Source: Macrophomina tecta (lineage: Eukaryota > Ascomycota > Dothideomycetes > Botryosphaeriales > Botryosphaeriaceae). Taken from it: a stretch of DNA of 64,000 bases. The translations under genes and the position numbers were made by a program. This document shows, piece by piece, positions 12,104 to 23,936 of the stretch (position 1 is its first letter; each line of letters begins with the position of its first letter). The DNA lies in contig JAKSGN010000021.1 of the NCBI GenBank assembly GCA_024180945.1, forward strand, positions 372,001 through 436,000, written 5' to 3'. The notes beneath the pieces are model-generated. The model had not been told where the DNA came from. It did no database searches and worked only from the letters and a program-made list of their open reading frames with translations.

Positions 12104-14865
12104 GATGTGCTCCACTGGCTGGCGTCAATATCGACTGCGTGTTCGGAGAGTTGTACTCCGCGATATTGAACCGCACTTGTCGGTGCGACGTTTGGGTATA
12201 GCTGCCGCGTCGGATAGGCGTGCTCATCATGCGTACGTGAGGGCAGCTGTCGTTGCAGGCAGCGACGCCCATTTTGACGCCGATGTATAGGCCGCTTGGG
12301 CCGAAGTCCAGCGTCAATTAGTTTACAAGTCGAAACTATGGGTGGAGGTCCCGTGGCTGTTATTTTTCTGTCAGCTGGTTGAATCTGCAATAGCACCGGC
12401 GGGCTTTCGCTGTGTTGCCCCAGTGCCGTACGTGCTAGTATTTACAGGTTTACCCTCGAAACGCTCAAGGCATGAGTGCCCGGTTTATCAACAGCACATC
12501 AACTCGTCATATTCGCCATTCCTCGGCACAAAGGCGTAGTGGTCCGCGGCGTTTAAAGCGCTGGAAATGAACCTTAAGATACAACAACAGGATAAAGGCA
12601 AGTAAAGAGTTGGAGGGCCCCATCTTCGCGACCACGAACGAAGAGGTGTGGACCACCAATCGCGCATCTGCAGGAATCCGACGTCGGTTTGAAAAGTATC
12701 ACAAAAGCAAGGGCAAATATGTACAGGGAGCAGAAGCATCCACCCGGACGCCGGTGCCCAGACAACCTGACGATATTTGCATCCGCACGCACGCTCCAAC
12801 CCCCCTCATGCACGCCCGTCCGCGCCGCTAGCTGTTGCGATAATCTTGGAACTGATCTCGCAGATAGGAGCGGAGGTGCAGAAAAAGAAAGGAGTTGCGG
12901 GCGGTGAACTCCGCGGAAAGATCAAGGAGGGGCAGTATGCGCGGATACGTGGAGGATACGGAGTACATCCCAAACACTGACAACCCTCCACAGACATGCC
13001 AAGTGGATCCAATACCCCTCATAATCAACGCGGGGACTGACTAACCTGCCGATGGCGGAGTCAACGCAAAAAGTGGAACGAGTGCGGCTGGGGAAGAGTG
13101 GCTCGAATCGCGGAGGTGGGTTGGTGCATGAGCACGGCGCTGGTCCAAGCACATTATCCTTTTCCTCAACAGTCACTATCTCCGATTACCTTATCCAGCA
13201 TAAGGTGGGACAGGAGATAAAAAAAAAAAAAAGAAACCTAAAGTTCGATCGCCACCGCGCCGTTGACGCGTGCGTGCTTCAGAAATCAGAGACCGAAGTC
13301 CGTCGGAGGGAAAAGCCCAGCAAACCAGCGCGAGGCTACGGCATCCTCCATATCCAGTGGCGTCTCAACAGCATACTGTGGCTGGGGAGCCGCATGCCGA
13401 TGCGTGAAATGAAGCTTAATTCGGACAAGTCGTCCCACTCGGCCAGGTTGGGCAGCTCTTAGCAGTCGGTAATTACCAAGCGGCCGTCAGGCGGGCCGGT
13501 ATCTCCATCACGGCGGCTTCGCGGCCACCGGACGCTCCGACCCGAATGGGGCATGCCGACTCGGTTTCGTATGCCATGCTATAGCGCAACTCATCAGCGC
13601 CCCTACCTGCTGCGACTCAGAACAAGAATATCCCGGTTTCATGCTAGCCCTCACAGCCCCTGACCGAGTGTGGCTCTTCTGCAGCTTACATCTCACACGT
13701 CTGCACCTATTGTGTTCCACCACCGCGGCTTCGATGCAGCTTCTAGCGCTAACGCTAGAAACCCCGGAGCTGCAAACTCTGCTCCATCCCGTCTCTTGGC
13801 GTGGTTTCGTTACCAATTACCTCGTGCAACTGCATGCTAAGTAGGGCGCCACAGCGGCGACTTGACCAACACCATGGACGTTGTTTCTGCGAAGAAGCTC
13901 CGTCATTTTCGCCGACAACTCTTGGCTCTCGACCAAGAAACCCAGGGCGACGTCGGTCCACTTCTCGGCGTGCACACAGCTGCACTTGTATAGCACCAGT
14001 CAATGCAAACATTGTTCTAGTGGCCTTCCTGACGCGCGCTGCCGCTTCGATGCGTCTTTGCCCGTTGGTTTCGCGGACTATTGTAGGTCGCTGACGTGCA
14101 GCGCTGAGGACGCCACTACTGCAGCCTGCCTCTGGCTGCTTCAGGAACGATACCAGATTTAATGCGCGATTATCAAAGTGCCTTCACTGATGCTCTTGGT
14201 GTCGAGAGCTGAAGTTTCGCCTTGGCTCCCTGCTGGCACACGCAGACAAGAAGCTGGTGGCGCTCCAACAAGAGCGCTTGCGATAAGCTTGTGAGTCGCG
14301 GCCTTCAGGCATGGCGAAAGGCCCGCAAATGCTCTGACTGGCAGCTAGCAGCATGGTCACGAAATTCAGTAGCGCGTGTCGGCAGTCGAGCTCACCGACG
14401 CACAGTGCAGCAGTGTACTCGAGAGCCGGCAGGCGTTGTAGCGCTGAGAATGCAATGTGCCGCATGTCAGTCATCACGACCGTGGTTCTGGACTCGGCCA
14501 GCTCCAGCTGGGCTCTGGTTGGCCGCGATTAGCTGCATCGCCGCGCTATGACGACTCCACACTTGCTAAAGTAGCGCGGCTTTGGTGCTTTAGTCCTCGG
14601 GCCAAGCCGATGCGCCCCAACCCAGACTCCTCCAGATTGTCGCCCTCCAGCCTGTGGGCCTTACCCCATGGGCACTTTCTCCGTGATGGGGCTCGTGCTC
14701 ACTATACACCTGCGAATCTACACTACTCAGCTCTCTCGTATATAAGCCGCACGTCTCCCGCGACCATCATGCCACTCAGCATCGAGTCAGCTTGCCTTTC
14801 CTCTCTCATCGAGGCCATCAAAAGCAGATCCTTTACATCGATTGCTCCTTCGACTCTCGATCAAA
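12104..14865. other. Long gene-poor stretch
   Basis: No supported gene in 2.7 kb. A 13-base A run lies near 13211-13222. Open frames at 13052-13462 (+) and 13755-14012 (-) show no domain and have unbalanced composition. The last 150 bases before 14866, with TATATAAG near 14737, are the likely promoter of the transporter. Confidence 0.4.
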
Positions 14866-16372
14866 ATGGCTGGCGGATTGCCTATTTCTACGCAGACGGT
14901 TGAGGGTGGGTACCTCACCGGCCGCAAGCTCATCTACCCCCTCTCTCTGGTCATCTCGCTCTTCTTTCTCTGTAAGTGCCTCGCATGACCAATCCCTTAT
15001 CCCGGTATACTGACATTCACCAGGGGGTTTTTCCTACGGTCTTCTTGATGTCCTTAACAAGCACTTCCAAACTGTGCTTGGCGTCACCAGGCTCCAGTCC
15101 ACCGGTCTCCAGGTCGTCTACTTTGGTGGCGGTTATCTCCTCTTCTCTCCTATTGCCGCTGAGGTCATGAAGCGCAAGGGTTACAAGGTCACCATTCTCA
15201 TGGGCCTTACGCTCTACTCACTCGGCGCCGTCATGTTCTGGCCTACCGCGCATTTCTCAAAGCCCGGCAACGAGAAGGCCTCATTCGGTGGCTTCTGCGC
15301 TTGCACCCTGGTCATTGCCTGCGGTCTCGCAACCCTCGAGACAGCCGCCAACTCTTACGCCGTCGTCATCGGCAACCCTGCCAGTGCCTCCGCTCGCCTG
15401 CAGTTCTGCCAGTCCTGGAACGGCGTCGCCTCATTCATCGGACCGCTCATTGCCTCCAAGTTCTTCTTCAGCGGCGCCAACGCCAACAGCCTGACCAACG
15501 TCCAATTCGTCTACCTGGCCGTTGCCTGCGCTGGCGTCGCCGTCGCCGTCCTCTTCGCCTTCTCCAAGCTCCCCGAAGTCTCCGAGGAAGCCCTCTCCGG
15601 CAAATCCGTCACCGAGAACCTCGCCCAAGACGAGTTCGGCCAGGAGATCGGCGCCGGCCCGCTCTACAAGCAATACAACATGATCTTCGCCTTCATCGCG
15701 CAGTTCTGCTACGTCGGCGCGCAGGTCACCATCGCCTCCTTCTTCATCAACTACGCTACTGAGAATGCGTCGTACACCTCCGCCCAGGCCTCCAACATGC
15801 TCTCCTACGCCCTCATCACCTTCACGGTCGGCCGCTTCATCGCCACCGCCCTGGCCACTGTGTTCGCCTCCGACTTCATCATGGTCGTCTATGCCGTCTG
15901 CGCCATCGCCCTCAATGCCTACGTCTGCGCCGGCCACGGCACCGCCGCCGTCGCCATCCTCATCGTCATCTTCTTCTTCGAGGCCCCCATGTACCCCACC
16001 ATCTTCACCCTCGGCACCGCGAACCTCGGCCGCCACACCCGTCGCGGCGCCGGCATCCTCGTCATGGGCGTGTCTGGCGGCGCTATTTTCCCGCCGATCC
16101 AGGGCGCCATTGCGGATTCCGCCGGCACGCGCATCTCGTACATTGTCCCGCTTGTTGGCTTCGTTTACGTGCTGGGATACGTCACTTTCCACTGGATTCG
16201 CCACGGCATGGTCGTGATGCGCCCCAAGAACGTGGATATCGTCGAAAGCCAGGCGATGGGTGGCGCGCTGGGTGGCGTTGTCGAGAGCGTGCACTATGAT
16301 GCGGACAAGTTGACGGAGACGAGGTTGGAGAAGACGAATGGTGAGAGTGTGGCTGTTACGAGGGTTGAGTAG
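14866..16372 (+). CDS. MFS sugar permease, L-fucose permease (FucP/GGP) type
   Basis: Exon 1 is 14866-14971 and exon 2 is 15024-16372. The 52-nt intron has a GTAAGT donor, a CTGAC branch point and a CAG acceptor, giving 484 residues. The junction rebuilds FFLWGFSYGLLDVLNKHFQ, the signature of the fucose/glucose-galactose permease branch of the major facilitator superfamily, followed by YFGGGYLLFSP and MKRKGYK. About 12 hydrophobic helices with a central loop (about 225-255) match the family. C-terminal motifs GILVMGVSGGAIFPPIQGAIAD and a hydrophilic tail are present. The protein should be a plasma-membrane proton-coupled importer of a monosaccharide or related sugar; the substrate cannot be read from sequence. 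It stands alone, with no sugar-catabolic neighbour. Confidence 0.9.
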
Positions 16373-17121
16373 GAGGATGGGTGATAGATATCCGCCTTGA
16401 TATGATGAGATTGCTTAATGTGTTCGGGGTTAGATGTGGAAGAGGGGGTTTACGCGCACATGATTAGATGATGATACCTTTGCCTTTTTTCCCCCCCTTA
16501 GTTGCGCATAGATTCTATCAAGTAGACTACGGCAATAGAGACCATGAACTCAAACCTGGCGACCCTCTTCGGTGCGCGTGATGGAGGTGATGTGGCGACG
16601 CACGGCTGAAGTATGCAATGACACCGTCACACCCCGGGAAAGATTCTCCAAGAATTGCTCCCCTTCCCGATTAGTAGCATTTTTCAACTCTTCATGCACT
16701 TTACTCTATCAATCCTCCACTAGAAATGTACTGCGACCATACATCTGAAGGCATGACATGCGATGTATTTTGACTAGATACAGAACTATAGCCTCGCCCA
16801 ATTCACCTTTGCCAGTCAAACGTCTCTATCCGCATTCCTTGAATCCGGCCCTGGAATAATACTCGATATCGGGGCCCTCGCAAGCACAGAACCCCGCTTT
16901 CTGCCCCATCTACCGAGTATGGAAGATGCCTGTGGAGCCGAGAGGCCCCCCGTGATGGCATGTGCCTGCCTCCGCCAGGAAACCCACGGCGTGCTCTGAA
17001 CGAACCCCGGCCAGTAGGGCTTCCGCCTGCGCTCTTGGCGGTACTTTCTATAATCAGGGGCGTAAGCAGCGTTCAGAGGGGCTGGAAGCATCTCACAGCG
17101 TCGGCGCGGCGGCGCGGCGGT
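16373..17121. other. Intergenic after the transporter
   Basis: 3' flank of the FucP-like gene, then AT-richer sequence without a gene. The open frame of the condensation-domain relic nominally begins at 16960, but nothing recognisable precedes 17122. Confidence 0.4.
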
Positions 17122-17355
17122 GATCCGAAGCAACGCCTGCAGCACGATCAGAGTCAGGCCATGACACTCGGCGATCGCCTCGCACACTGTGCCATTGTTT
17201 CTCCTAAGTCAGGGCAATCCTCTTTCGTCTGGACGAAGCACCATGGCTTCTACGACGGCTGGTCAGTGCAGCGTATGCTTGCTACGGTTGAGCGAGCATA
17301 TCACGGCCACGTTGGCCTTGGCCGCGCAAAAGAGTGGTCGGCGAGTTTGACGTAA
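17122..17355 (+). pseudogene. NRPS condensation-domain fragment
   Basis: A short open frame contains DPKQRLQHDQSQAMTLGDRLAHCAIV, then FVWTKHHGFYDGWS at about 17230-17270, then MLATVERAYHG. This reproduces the core of a nonribosomal peptide synthetase condensation domain, including the catalytic HHxxxDG motif (here HHGFYDG). The fragment is about 75 residues against about 450 for a full domain, and no adenylation or carrier motif adjoins it, so it is a relic. Assignment rests on this one motif and its flanks. Confidence 0.55.
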
Positions 17356-18226
17356 ATGTGAGCAATCTTTCGACTGCCGTGGTGTGATCACGTCAGTGGG
17401 TGCAAAAGGATGTCCTGGAGCTAAATTTGCACCCTCGGATTAAGCTCCGGACGGAAACGGACGGGAAGGAAGATCTCCCGGAACGCTGCTGCGGGATTTT
17501 TGCCATGAAGAGTGAGTGGCCTTTGGCTGGATCGTGTAGCTCACCGTCATTCTGGGGTGGATGTGGGCCGGAGGAACCCCTCGGAGGAAGTAGTGATCGC
17601 ACCGGAGCAGCGCGCTTCGGACACAAAGAGATACGCATGCTGTTACACCGATGATACCCTCATTATAATGAGGGAGTGCTTGGAGGATGTTCCGGGTGCT
17701 GTGCTGGGTGCCCGGCCGGTGCATAGCTCGAGAAGGTGACTGTCTCGTCTTGGCATGAAGGCGGGGAGATAAAGTGTCGAAGAGAATCTTACAGCCTACA
17801 GTCGAGTTCCAGGTAAATTCGCCTCAGTTTGCGAAGGATTTTGACGCCATTTTCTGCGGCGGGTTCCCTTCATACCAAGCTTTCAACGCCGCTGCCCCGC
17901 GTTACGCGTTAAGTGACCCTAATAGGCTCCCCTTTGGTCAAGCCACCACCCTAGACTCTCCCTGCCCGGCTCTTTAGCTAATGTGCGGTCAAAGATCGGC
18001 GCGGTATGCAGCTTTCGTCTATTCAAGATTTTGCCTCGCCCGAGGCCATTTCCCGCGCATTACTCAGAGAAGAGATTTACAACGAAAAGTGATTGTAGTA
18101 CCGCACATTCACTTTAGGGTTGCCTGTTACGCAATCCCATAACGTCTTTACATATCAAAGTCTAACATACGCTTCGTAGACTAATCAATGATTAAGCTGC
18201 AGGGGAGAGGTGTGCCGGAAGCAGCG
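17356..18226. other. Intergenic, nothing recognised
   Basis: No continuation of the condensation-domain relic and no other gene was recognised. Short frames at 17400-17740 and 17774-17977 have no domain. Confidence 0.4.
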
Positions 18227-18580
18227 TCATGAAAAGATGCAGCCGGCAGCCTCTCCCCAGCAGAGGGCCAACACGGCCCAGGCCAGCGGTTGGTGACGCA
18301 GAGCGAGGGCAAAAGCCACTCCAGCGGCGAGCACCAGACTGACGGAGATGCTCTGGCGCGTGGCGGCGTGGCTGGCGAGCGGCACGTCGAGCTGTGGTAA
18401 GTTGGAGGTGACAACAAAGGTGCCGAGAAAGACGGCGAGGGAGCACGCGCGATCGAGCACATGGGCCAGCGGCGGCGGGCCAGCCAGCAGCGTCGCAGGC
18501 GTGAGCGTGCGGACCTGGCAGAGCGCGAGCATCGCCGCCGGCAGCGTTAGGAGTTGCAGGGTGAGGATTGCCTGGCTCAT
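18227..18580 (-). CDS. Small multi-pass membrane protein, hypothetical
   Basis: From ATG 18580 the frame encodes 117 residues with three or four hydrophobic segments (about 5-22, 48-63, 80-97 and 102-116), separated by short polar loops. A longer reading from 18775 adds a Ser/Pro-rich leader that looks untranslated, so I prefer the internal start. There is no known family and no obvious partner nearby. It could be a real small integral membrane protein or a chance frame in GC-rich DNA. Confidence 0.4.
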   Translation of the reverse strand: MSQAILTLQLLTLPAAMLALCQVRTLTPATLLAGPPPLAHVLDRACSLAVFLGTFVVTSNLPQLDVPLASHAATRQSISVSLVLAAGVAFALALRHQPLAWAVLALCWGEAAGCIFS

Positions 18581-19204
18581 TGTGGGCAATGGACGTATGG
18601 AGGAGGAGGAGGAGGAGGGCTGATTCTCAGAGGTTGGCTCCGAGAGAAACGGCGAATCGACGGCCGAGTAAGTAGGTGCATGCACGATGGAATTACCTAA
18701 ATAGGTAGTACTGCTGCCTGCTCCAGCCCCACGCAACACCAACACAGACTCCAGGTTACAGCATCCCAGTCGCACGCACTACGCCGCCAACTCTACCCAC
18801 GCCGCGTCTCGGGCCGCGGCGAATCGCCTCGGGTGCGTCGGCCCGCTCCGCCACCGCCCGCCTTGTCGTCGTCTTGGTGGCGCTCCAACGCGATGCCCCG
18901 AGACTGCTGGCGGAGGTATACAATTGCGCAGTGTCGACGGCAGGATGGGTAGTTCGTGCTGGGGGCGTCGCACCGTGGCGCTGCATGATTGTGTGAGAGC
19001 TGATTTTTGGCTCAGAAAACGGCCTTTCCATCAAGTCTGCACTGTGACAGTTTGGGGTAATGGAGTTGGAGAACTGGTCCAGGTGCACGACTGCAATGTA
19101 TCAGACGATGCCCCACGTTTGGCGGTAGGCCGACTCACTATGAGTCCCCGTGTAGTGCATTGAGAAATATTCCTGATTGGTAAGCTGCCACGAGACCTTT
19201 TTTC
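18581..19204. other. Intergenic, nothing recognised
   Basis: A GAG-type triplet repeat (about 18600-18620) and GC-rich frames on both strands. No gene was recognised. The N-terminal half of the following FAH-family relic should lie here but cannot be read. Confidence 0.4.
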
Positions 19205-19988
19205 TTGCCTTCCGCTCGAGTAGATCATGCCACTGATCTTCTCTGCGGATTGACGAGTCTTGTTCCGCTTGATTCGGTGATGTGGCACGAGCCTAGAATG
19301 ACTCTCGCCGGGCCTGGAAATATTGCAACTTCCAGCACTGCTGCTGCACACTTCCTCGACTTCGAGGTATTTCACTCCCTTCCGTCCAGGCAACCTTCAT
19401 TATCGAACCAGCTCCGAGCTGAATAAGAGGACTAGGGAGAGCCCGTCATTGTTACATCAAAAGATGCGCCTGATATAAGTGTGGAAGACGCACCTGGGTA
19501 TATCCGCGAATATATTTTAGGTAATGTCTTGACAGCATCAGCGTACCAAGATCCAAAGCGGGAAGGATGGCAGTTCACTCGTTGCAAGGCGTTCGGCAAC
19601 TTCGCCCCACTGGGCCCAGTTCTCACGAGCGCTGCAGCCTTTGGAACTTTCAAAAAGCAGGCAATCACGACAAAAGTCAACGGGAAAGTTTTCCAAGAGA
19701 GCTTTTCCAGCTTGTTTCATGGTCCGGCAGCTCTGATCAGTTTCCTTTCTCAAGGTCAATCCACGCACCACTGAGCACATTGAATCTTCGTTTGTCCATT
19801 TCGTGAACGTGATGGAACTTCTGACCGACGTTTTGGATTTCACAGGAACTACATTACCTGCAGGACCTATAGTCATGATTGCCTCCCCACCCGGTATTGG
19901 CTTCTTCCAAAACCCCAAGTCTAACCTCAAGAATGGTGATGCCGCCGGGATTGGCATTTCCTCGACCGGGTTTTGCAAAATACGATAG
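19205..19988 (+). pseudogene. Fumarylacetoacetase (FAH)-family hydrolase, N-terminally truncated
   Basis: Segments 19205-19366, 19436-19754 and 19846-19988 join cleanly over two introns (GTATTT...CTAG; GTCAAT...CACAG with CTGACC branch point). They read WHEPRMTLAGPGNI, HFLDFEGEPVIVTSKD, QDPKREGWQFTRCKAF, FAPLGPVLTSAAAFG, then GTTLPAGPIVMIASPPGIGFF and a C-terminal LKNGD. These are FAH-superfamily blocks (C-C bond hydrolysis or decarboxylation of beta-diketo acids). Two things point to decay. The usual N-terminal half is not found upstream. The metal-binding GND after the ExE pair (FEGE, kept) has become GNV, so the Asp is lost, and TGTP has become ASPP. Splice sites survive, so loss may be recent. 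Confidence 0.65.
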
Positions 19989-21519
19989 TGTTCGAGTAGA
20001 GTTTTTAGAAGCTCGCAGCAGCAGCATTCTCCTTCAGCATTCCTATTGCACGTCTTGCATAAGTAGAGTAAGATGATTCATGACAACGCTATGAATTATC
20101 TGTCACGACTGAAAAGTTCCAACTTGCTTGGAATAATGAAACCTTGTATTGACAATAGCACAATTTGAGTTTTAAATTTCAATTACAAGGCCCAATCAGT
20201 GTTATTTCTTTTTCGTTTTATTTTGCGGCCTATTCGTTTGGGCAAAGCAGAACATTCGCGTCACAAAAACTCACGCACCTCCTCAATCTGATGGAAAACC
20301 TTCAACGCTTCTACCCGTCCCTTAACGTCAGTCCCGACATTCTCCTCTTTTAACCTTAAACTATCCACGCACCACCCCGCCGACTTCGCACCCTCCTCAT
20401 CCCCCATCCCCTAAACTCAACCTGAAACTCCAAATCTCCGGTTCTAGAAATCTCATCTCTCCAAACTCCACCTATCCTTGCCCACTCCGGCCCCCTTCGC
20501 CAGCTCCGCGAGCTCCAAGCCCTGCTCCTCCCCCCAACCCCCTTCACCGCCGTACCCAAAAAAAAAAAAAAAAAAAGCAAACCCTGCGTGCACGCCATGA
20601 ATCGCGTCCATTATTTAGGTAATCGTTGATTCATACAAGCCACCTGCCTGGAGGTGACGGTAATCCTGGGGGCTTGTTAATTGAATTGTGTTGGATTGAA
20701 GTAACGCCTGCCAGCCCAGATTCTGAGCGTGGCCTCCTGCCTTTTTTTTTTTTTTTTTTTCAGTCCAGCAAATTGTAACCCGACAGGAAAGCTCACGGCA
20801 CACGCGGACAAGGCGTAGGCGCAGCCCACAGAACCCACATGACAGAGGACGTGAGCCGAGTCATGTCTGATATCAGAGCCTGTATATTTTACAGATCACG
20901 AGGACTTTCATGATGGCGAAGCCCTCCTCCGAGCTCCGCGCTACCTGGCCGGGCATATCTGGAATAGCAGATTGCGTGCAAGGACTGCTGCTTATTGAGA
21001 GCCTTTTCGGGGCCGATGAGTCGCGGCTGATTGACCAGGAAACCTCTTACTCGTCCCACTGGCCCACGTCAATGCATATCCTGGAGTGTACTCTCAACAG
21101 CTAGCTGTACTAACTCCTTCTATCATCAGCCGCCTCCGATGATCCTCAGTTGCCGCCAGACGAAAGTATCCAGCAAAGCGCCCTTCGTTTTCATCTGCTG
21201 TAACAGTCGCACGGAGTAGGGGCTGGGAGAGCACGAAAAACCACCACAATTGTCAATCCAATTTGTTGGACTTCTCGATGAGTCCTTAGAATTTCAAGCG
21301 GCGTGAGGATTCTGCAACGAGTGCGAAGTTTCTTCCCAGCGCCAATGCCAGTTTTGAGTCTCGCCCATGTATGACCGGCAGAGGAGACAGAAGCACGGGA
21401 AGGCTTCCTGCTTCACCACTCATCACATCTGGGCTGCATTCAAAAAAAAAAAACCCTCAGAAACATATAGGGTATCTCCCAACAACTCTTTATAAAAATC
21501 ATTCCCAGTCATCCATTCC
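19989..21519. other. Intergenic with opposed homopolymer runs
   Basis: AT-rich 3' flank of the FAH relic, then C-rich sequence leading into an 18-base A run (20559-20576) and a 19-base T run (20742-20760). A further A run lies near 21440. No gene was recognised; small frames at 20910-21219 have no domain. Confidence 0.45.
20559..20760. repeat. A18 ... T19 inverted homopolymer pair
   Basis: A18 at 20559-20576 and T19 at 20742-20760, 165 bases apart. Together they could pair as an inverted repeat. The spacer has no recognised gene. Confidence 0.6.
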
Positions 21520-23185
21520 TCACCTGTTCGCATCGGCCGTCTCCGCATCGGCCCTCTCCCTCTCCTCCTTCCGCCAACTCTCCATCGGCACTCCCTCCAC
21601 CTTCTTCACCGCCTTGCCCTCCAGAAACATGCAAATGCCTCCCGCTCCGGCCACGATACACGCCAACGCGACAAACAAGCCGGTGGACCAAGACGGCCTG
21701 TCGTGCCGATTCATGCCCCACATGAACCCAGCCAAGCACGCCTGAAAAAAGGTGTTCCACACATTACACCAGACGACAAAGTCCATCTTCCAAAACTTGG
21801 TCGGCGGCGCCCGCGCGCCCGTGGGCGGCGGGTCGGGCATCTTCCACAGCGGCGTCGGCAGCACGCTCTCGTCCACGCCCCGCGGCACGACCATCACCTT
21901 GGCGCCGCCCTCGTCGCCAGGCTTCTCGGCCGGCGGCAGCGGCTTCGCGGCCGGGTTCTGCGGGTCGACGTGCTCGGGGAACGAGGGGGGTAGGATGTCG
22001 CTGCCCGGCAGCCTGAACCAGCCGCGATTGATGCCGGCGAGCACGCGGAGGCCGTACATCTGGCGCTCGCGCTTGGTCTCGCCCCAGGCGCGCTTGCCGA
22101 CGCCGAGGCGCCAGACACACCACCACCACAGGTCGCGGAAGCGCCAGGGGATGAGGCCGAAGCCCGTGACGCAGAAGAGCGCGTTGAGGATCTGCGAGTC
22201 GATCTCGATCCAGATGCGGCGCGGGGAGTTGATGTCGTTGCAGGTGGGGTGGCACATGGCGGGTGCGGCGTTGCAGAGGAGGAGGAAGAGCATGCCGCCC
22301 CAGGCGACGACGTTGAGGCCCTGTTTCCCGCCAAAGTCAGCAAGGTGGGAGTGTTTGGGGGGGGGGGGTTGTTTTTGCGGGGAGTCATACGTAAACTGTA
22401 ATCAAAAAGCCAGGAATCGTGAGGAACCACTTCCAAAACGCCTTCAGCGCGAGCGCCGTCGACGTCGTCCACGGCAGCTTCGGCGGCGGCTGGTAGCCAT
22501 TCGTGTACTCGCCGGCGCTCCCGCTAGGCTTGATCTCCTCGTCGGCCGTCACCGTCCTCGTGGCGCTCGACGCCGTCGACATGGTCACGTTCGCGATCTC
22601 CGCGTTCGCATCTGCGCTCCTCGACTCGGTCGTCACCGACGGCAGCGTCTCGAGCTCCGTTCCCAAGCCCCCAGCACCCGCACCCGCACCCGCACCACCA
22701 CCACTCCGCCGCCCGTGATCCTCCTCCTCCTCCAGCGCCGCCGCCGCCGCCGCCGCCCCCTCCTCCCCCCTCGACACCCGCCCCAAACTCAGCCCCGTCG
22801 CCGTCCTGCTAAACCGCTTCCTGCTCGTCGCACCCCCGCTGAAATCACTTTCATCGCCCATTGGCCTCGCACTGACCGGGCTGATAGGACTTCCGCCCGT
22901 GCCCAAACTGCCGCGACGGATCTCGGAGAAGGAATGCATGCGCGCAGCGGTGCCGCCGGTGGCGGCCATGAAGCCGGGCGGCAGGTCGGTGTCGAGCAGC
23001 TTGAGGGAGGCGGAGCGGAGGCGCGAGGTCGCGGTGGAGGCGAGGGAGGAGGCGGTGGTGGAGGAGGAGCGCAGCGCGCTCGAGGGGAAACTGGGGCGCG
23101 AGGGTGCGTCCGATGGCGATGTCGGAGAGGGATCCGCGTCGTTGGCGGGTGGATGGGGTGGGGGAGGGGATGAGGAAGGAGACAT
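21520..23185 (-). CDS. DUF2985 integral membrane protein, two exons
   Basis: Exon 1 is 23185-22391 and exon 2 is 22320-21520. The 70-nt intron (GTATGA...ACAG, phase 0, with a long C run in minus sense) gives 531 residues. The N-terminal 225 residues are low-complexity Ser/Pro/Ala/Glu-rich and probably disordered and cytosolic. From LPWTTSTALALKAFWKWFLTIPGFLITVY the protein enters the DUF2985 region. This has a long amphipathic/hydrophobic helix, GLNVVAWGGMLFLLLCN, CNDINSPRRIWIEIDSQILNALFC, and after a Pro-rich loop KMDFVVWCNVWNTFFQACLAGFMWGMNRHDRPSW, with a final span near 480-500. The family is fungal, membrane-bound and of unknown function; some relatives are misnamed alpha-rhamnosidase. 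It is divergently arranged with SEN15. Confidence 0.85.
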
Positions 23186-23936
23186 GGTGGTGAACTGCTC
23201 CTCGCGGGGGAGAAGAGGAAACAGAGGGAGGCTCGGGGCGAAGGAGGCGAATAATGTCTAAATTTGCTTGGCCTAAATCAACAACACGTGTGAGCTGGCT
23301 TGAAAGCTTACTTGGGAGGAGAAGGTGAAACGTGGGACGGCGCACCTTGGCGGCTGGGGCTAACAAAAGAGCCGGGTAAGTGTGCTGGGACTGACGGCGC
23401 CGCTGGGGGGACGTGTGCGTGTGAATGGCGCCCGGACTGGGGCTGTCTTCGCTGGCTATCGCCCAAGTCGCCGTCGTTGTCTGCAGCGAACAGGGACGAG
23501 GGCCATGTTATGTATGTGTGAGGGCGCCGCGCCAGCCAAGACGGGCAGCGGGCGACGTTAGCGGGCTGGCATGAGCTGGGGACGAGTTTTTGTCGTATTC
23601 GGTTTGTTCCTCACCAGCAGCAGCTGAAAACGACCGAGGCGGGCAAAAGCAGATAGGTGGAGGAGAGGGCGGCGCGGCGGCGACAGGAGATCAACGGCAG
23701 GGTCCGCGAGGGCGCGCAGGCTGGCCCGGCCGCAATCTGCTGGGGCGGGCGGGCGAGTCAGGCAGTCGTCGATTTTTCGTGTGTCGTATTCGTTCCCTTT
23801 CTCTCTTTCGCTCAGCATCGTCCCGTCGCGCTCTCCACAACACAACACCGACTGCCTCTGCACAACACGCGCTGACGCCACAGGCCGCCTATCTGCCCGG
23901 CCCTCTTCTCCCCCGTCCCTTGCCACCGCACCCACC
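23186..23936. promoter_or_regulatory. Divergent promoter region of DUF2985 gene and SEN15
   Basis: A 751-base head-to-head spacer. It holds the 5' regions of both genes, a CACGTG E-box (about 23285) and a pyrimidine-rich stretch before the SEN15 ATG. No separate gene was recognised. Confidence 0.5.

Noticed and set aside
13052..13462. 136-codon plus-strand frame
   Set aside because: Runs through an A-homopolymer and has no protein-like pattern.
15431..16294. 287-codon antisense frame in the FucP-like transporter
   Set aside because: Gly/Asp/Glu-biased shadow of a membrane-protein gene.
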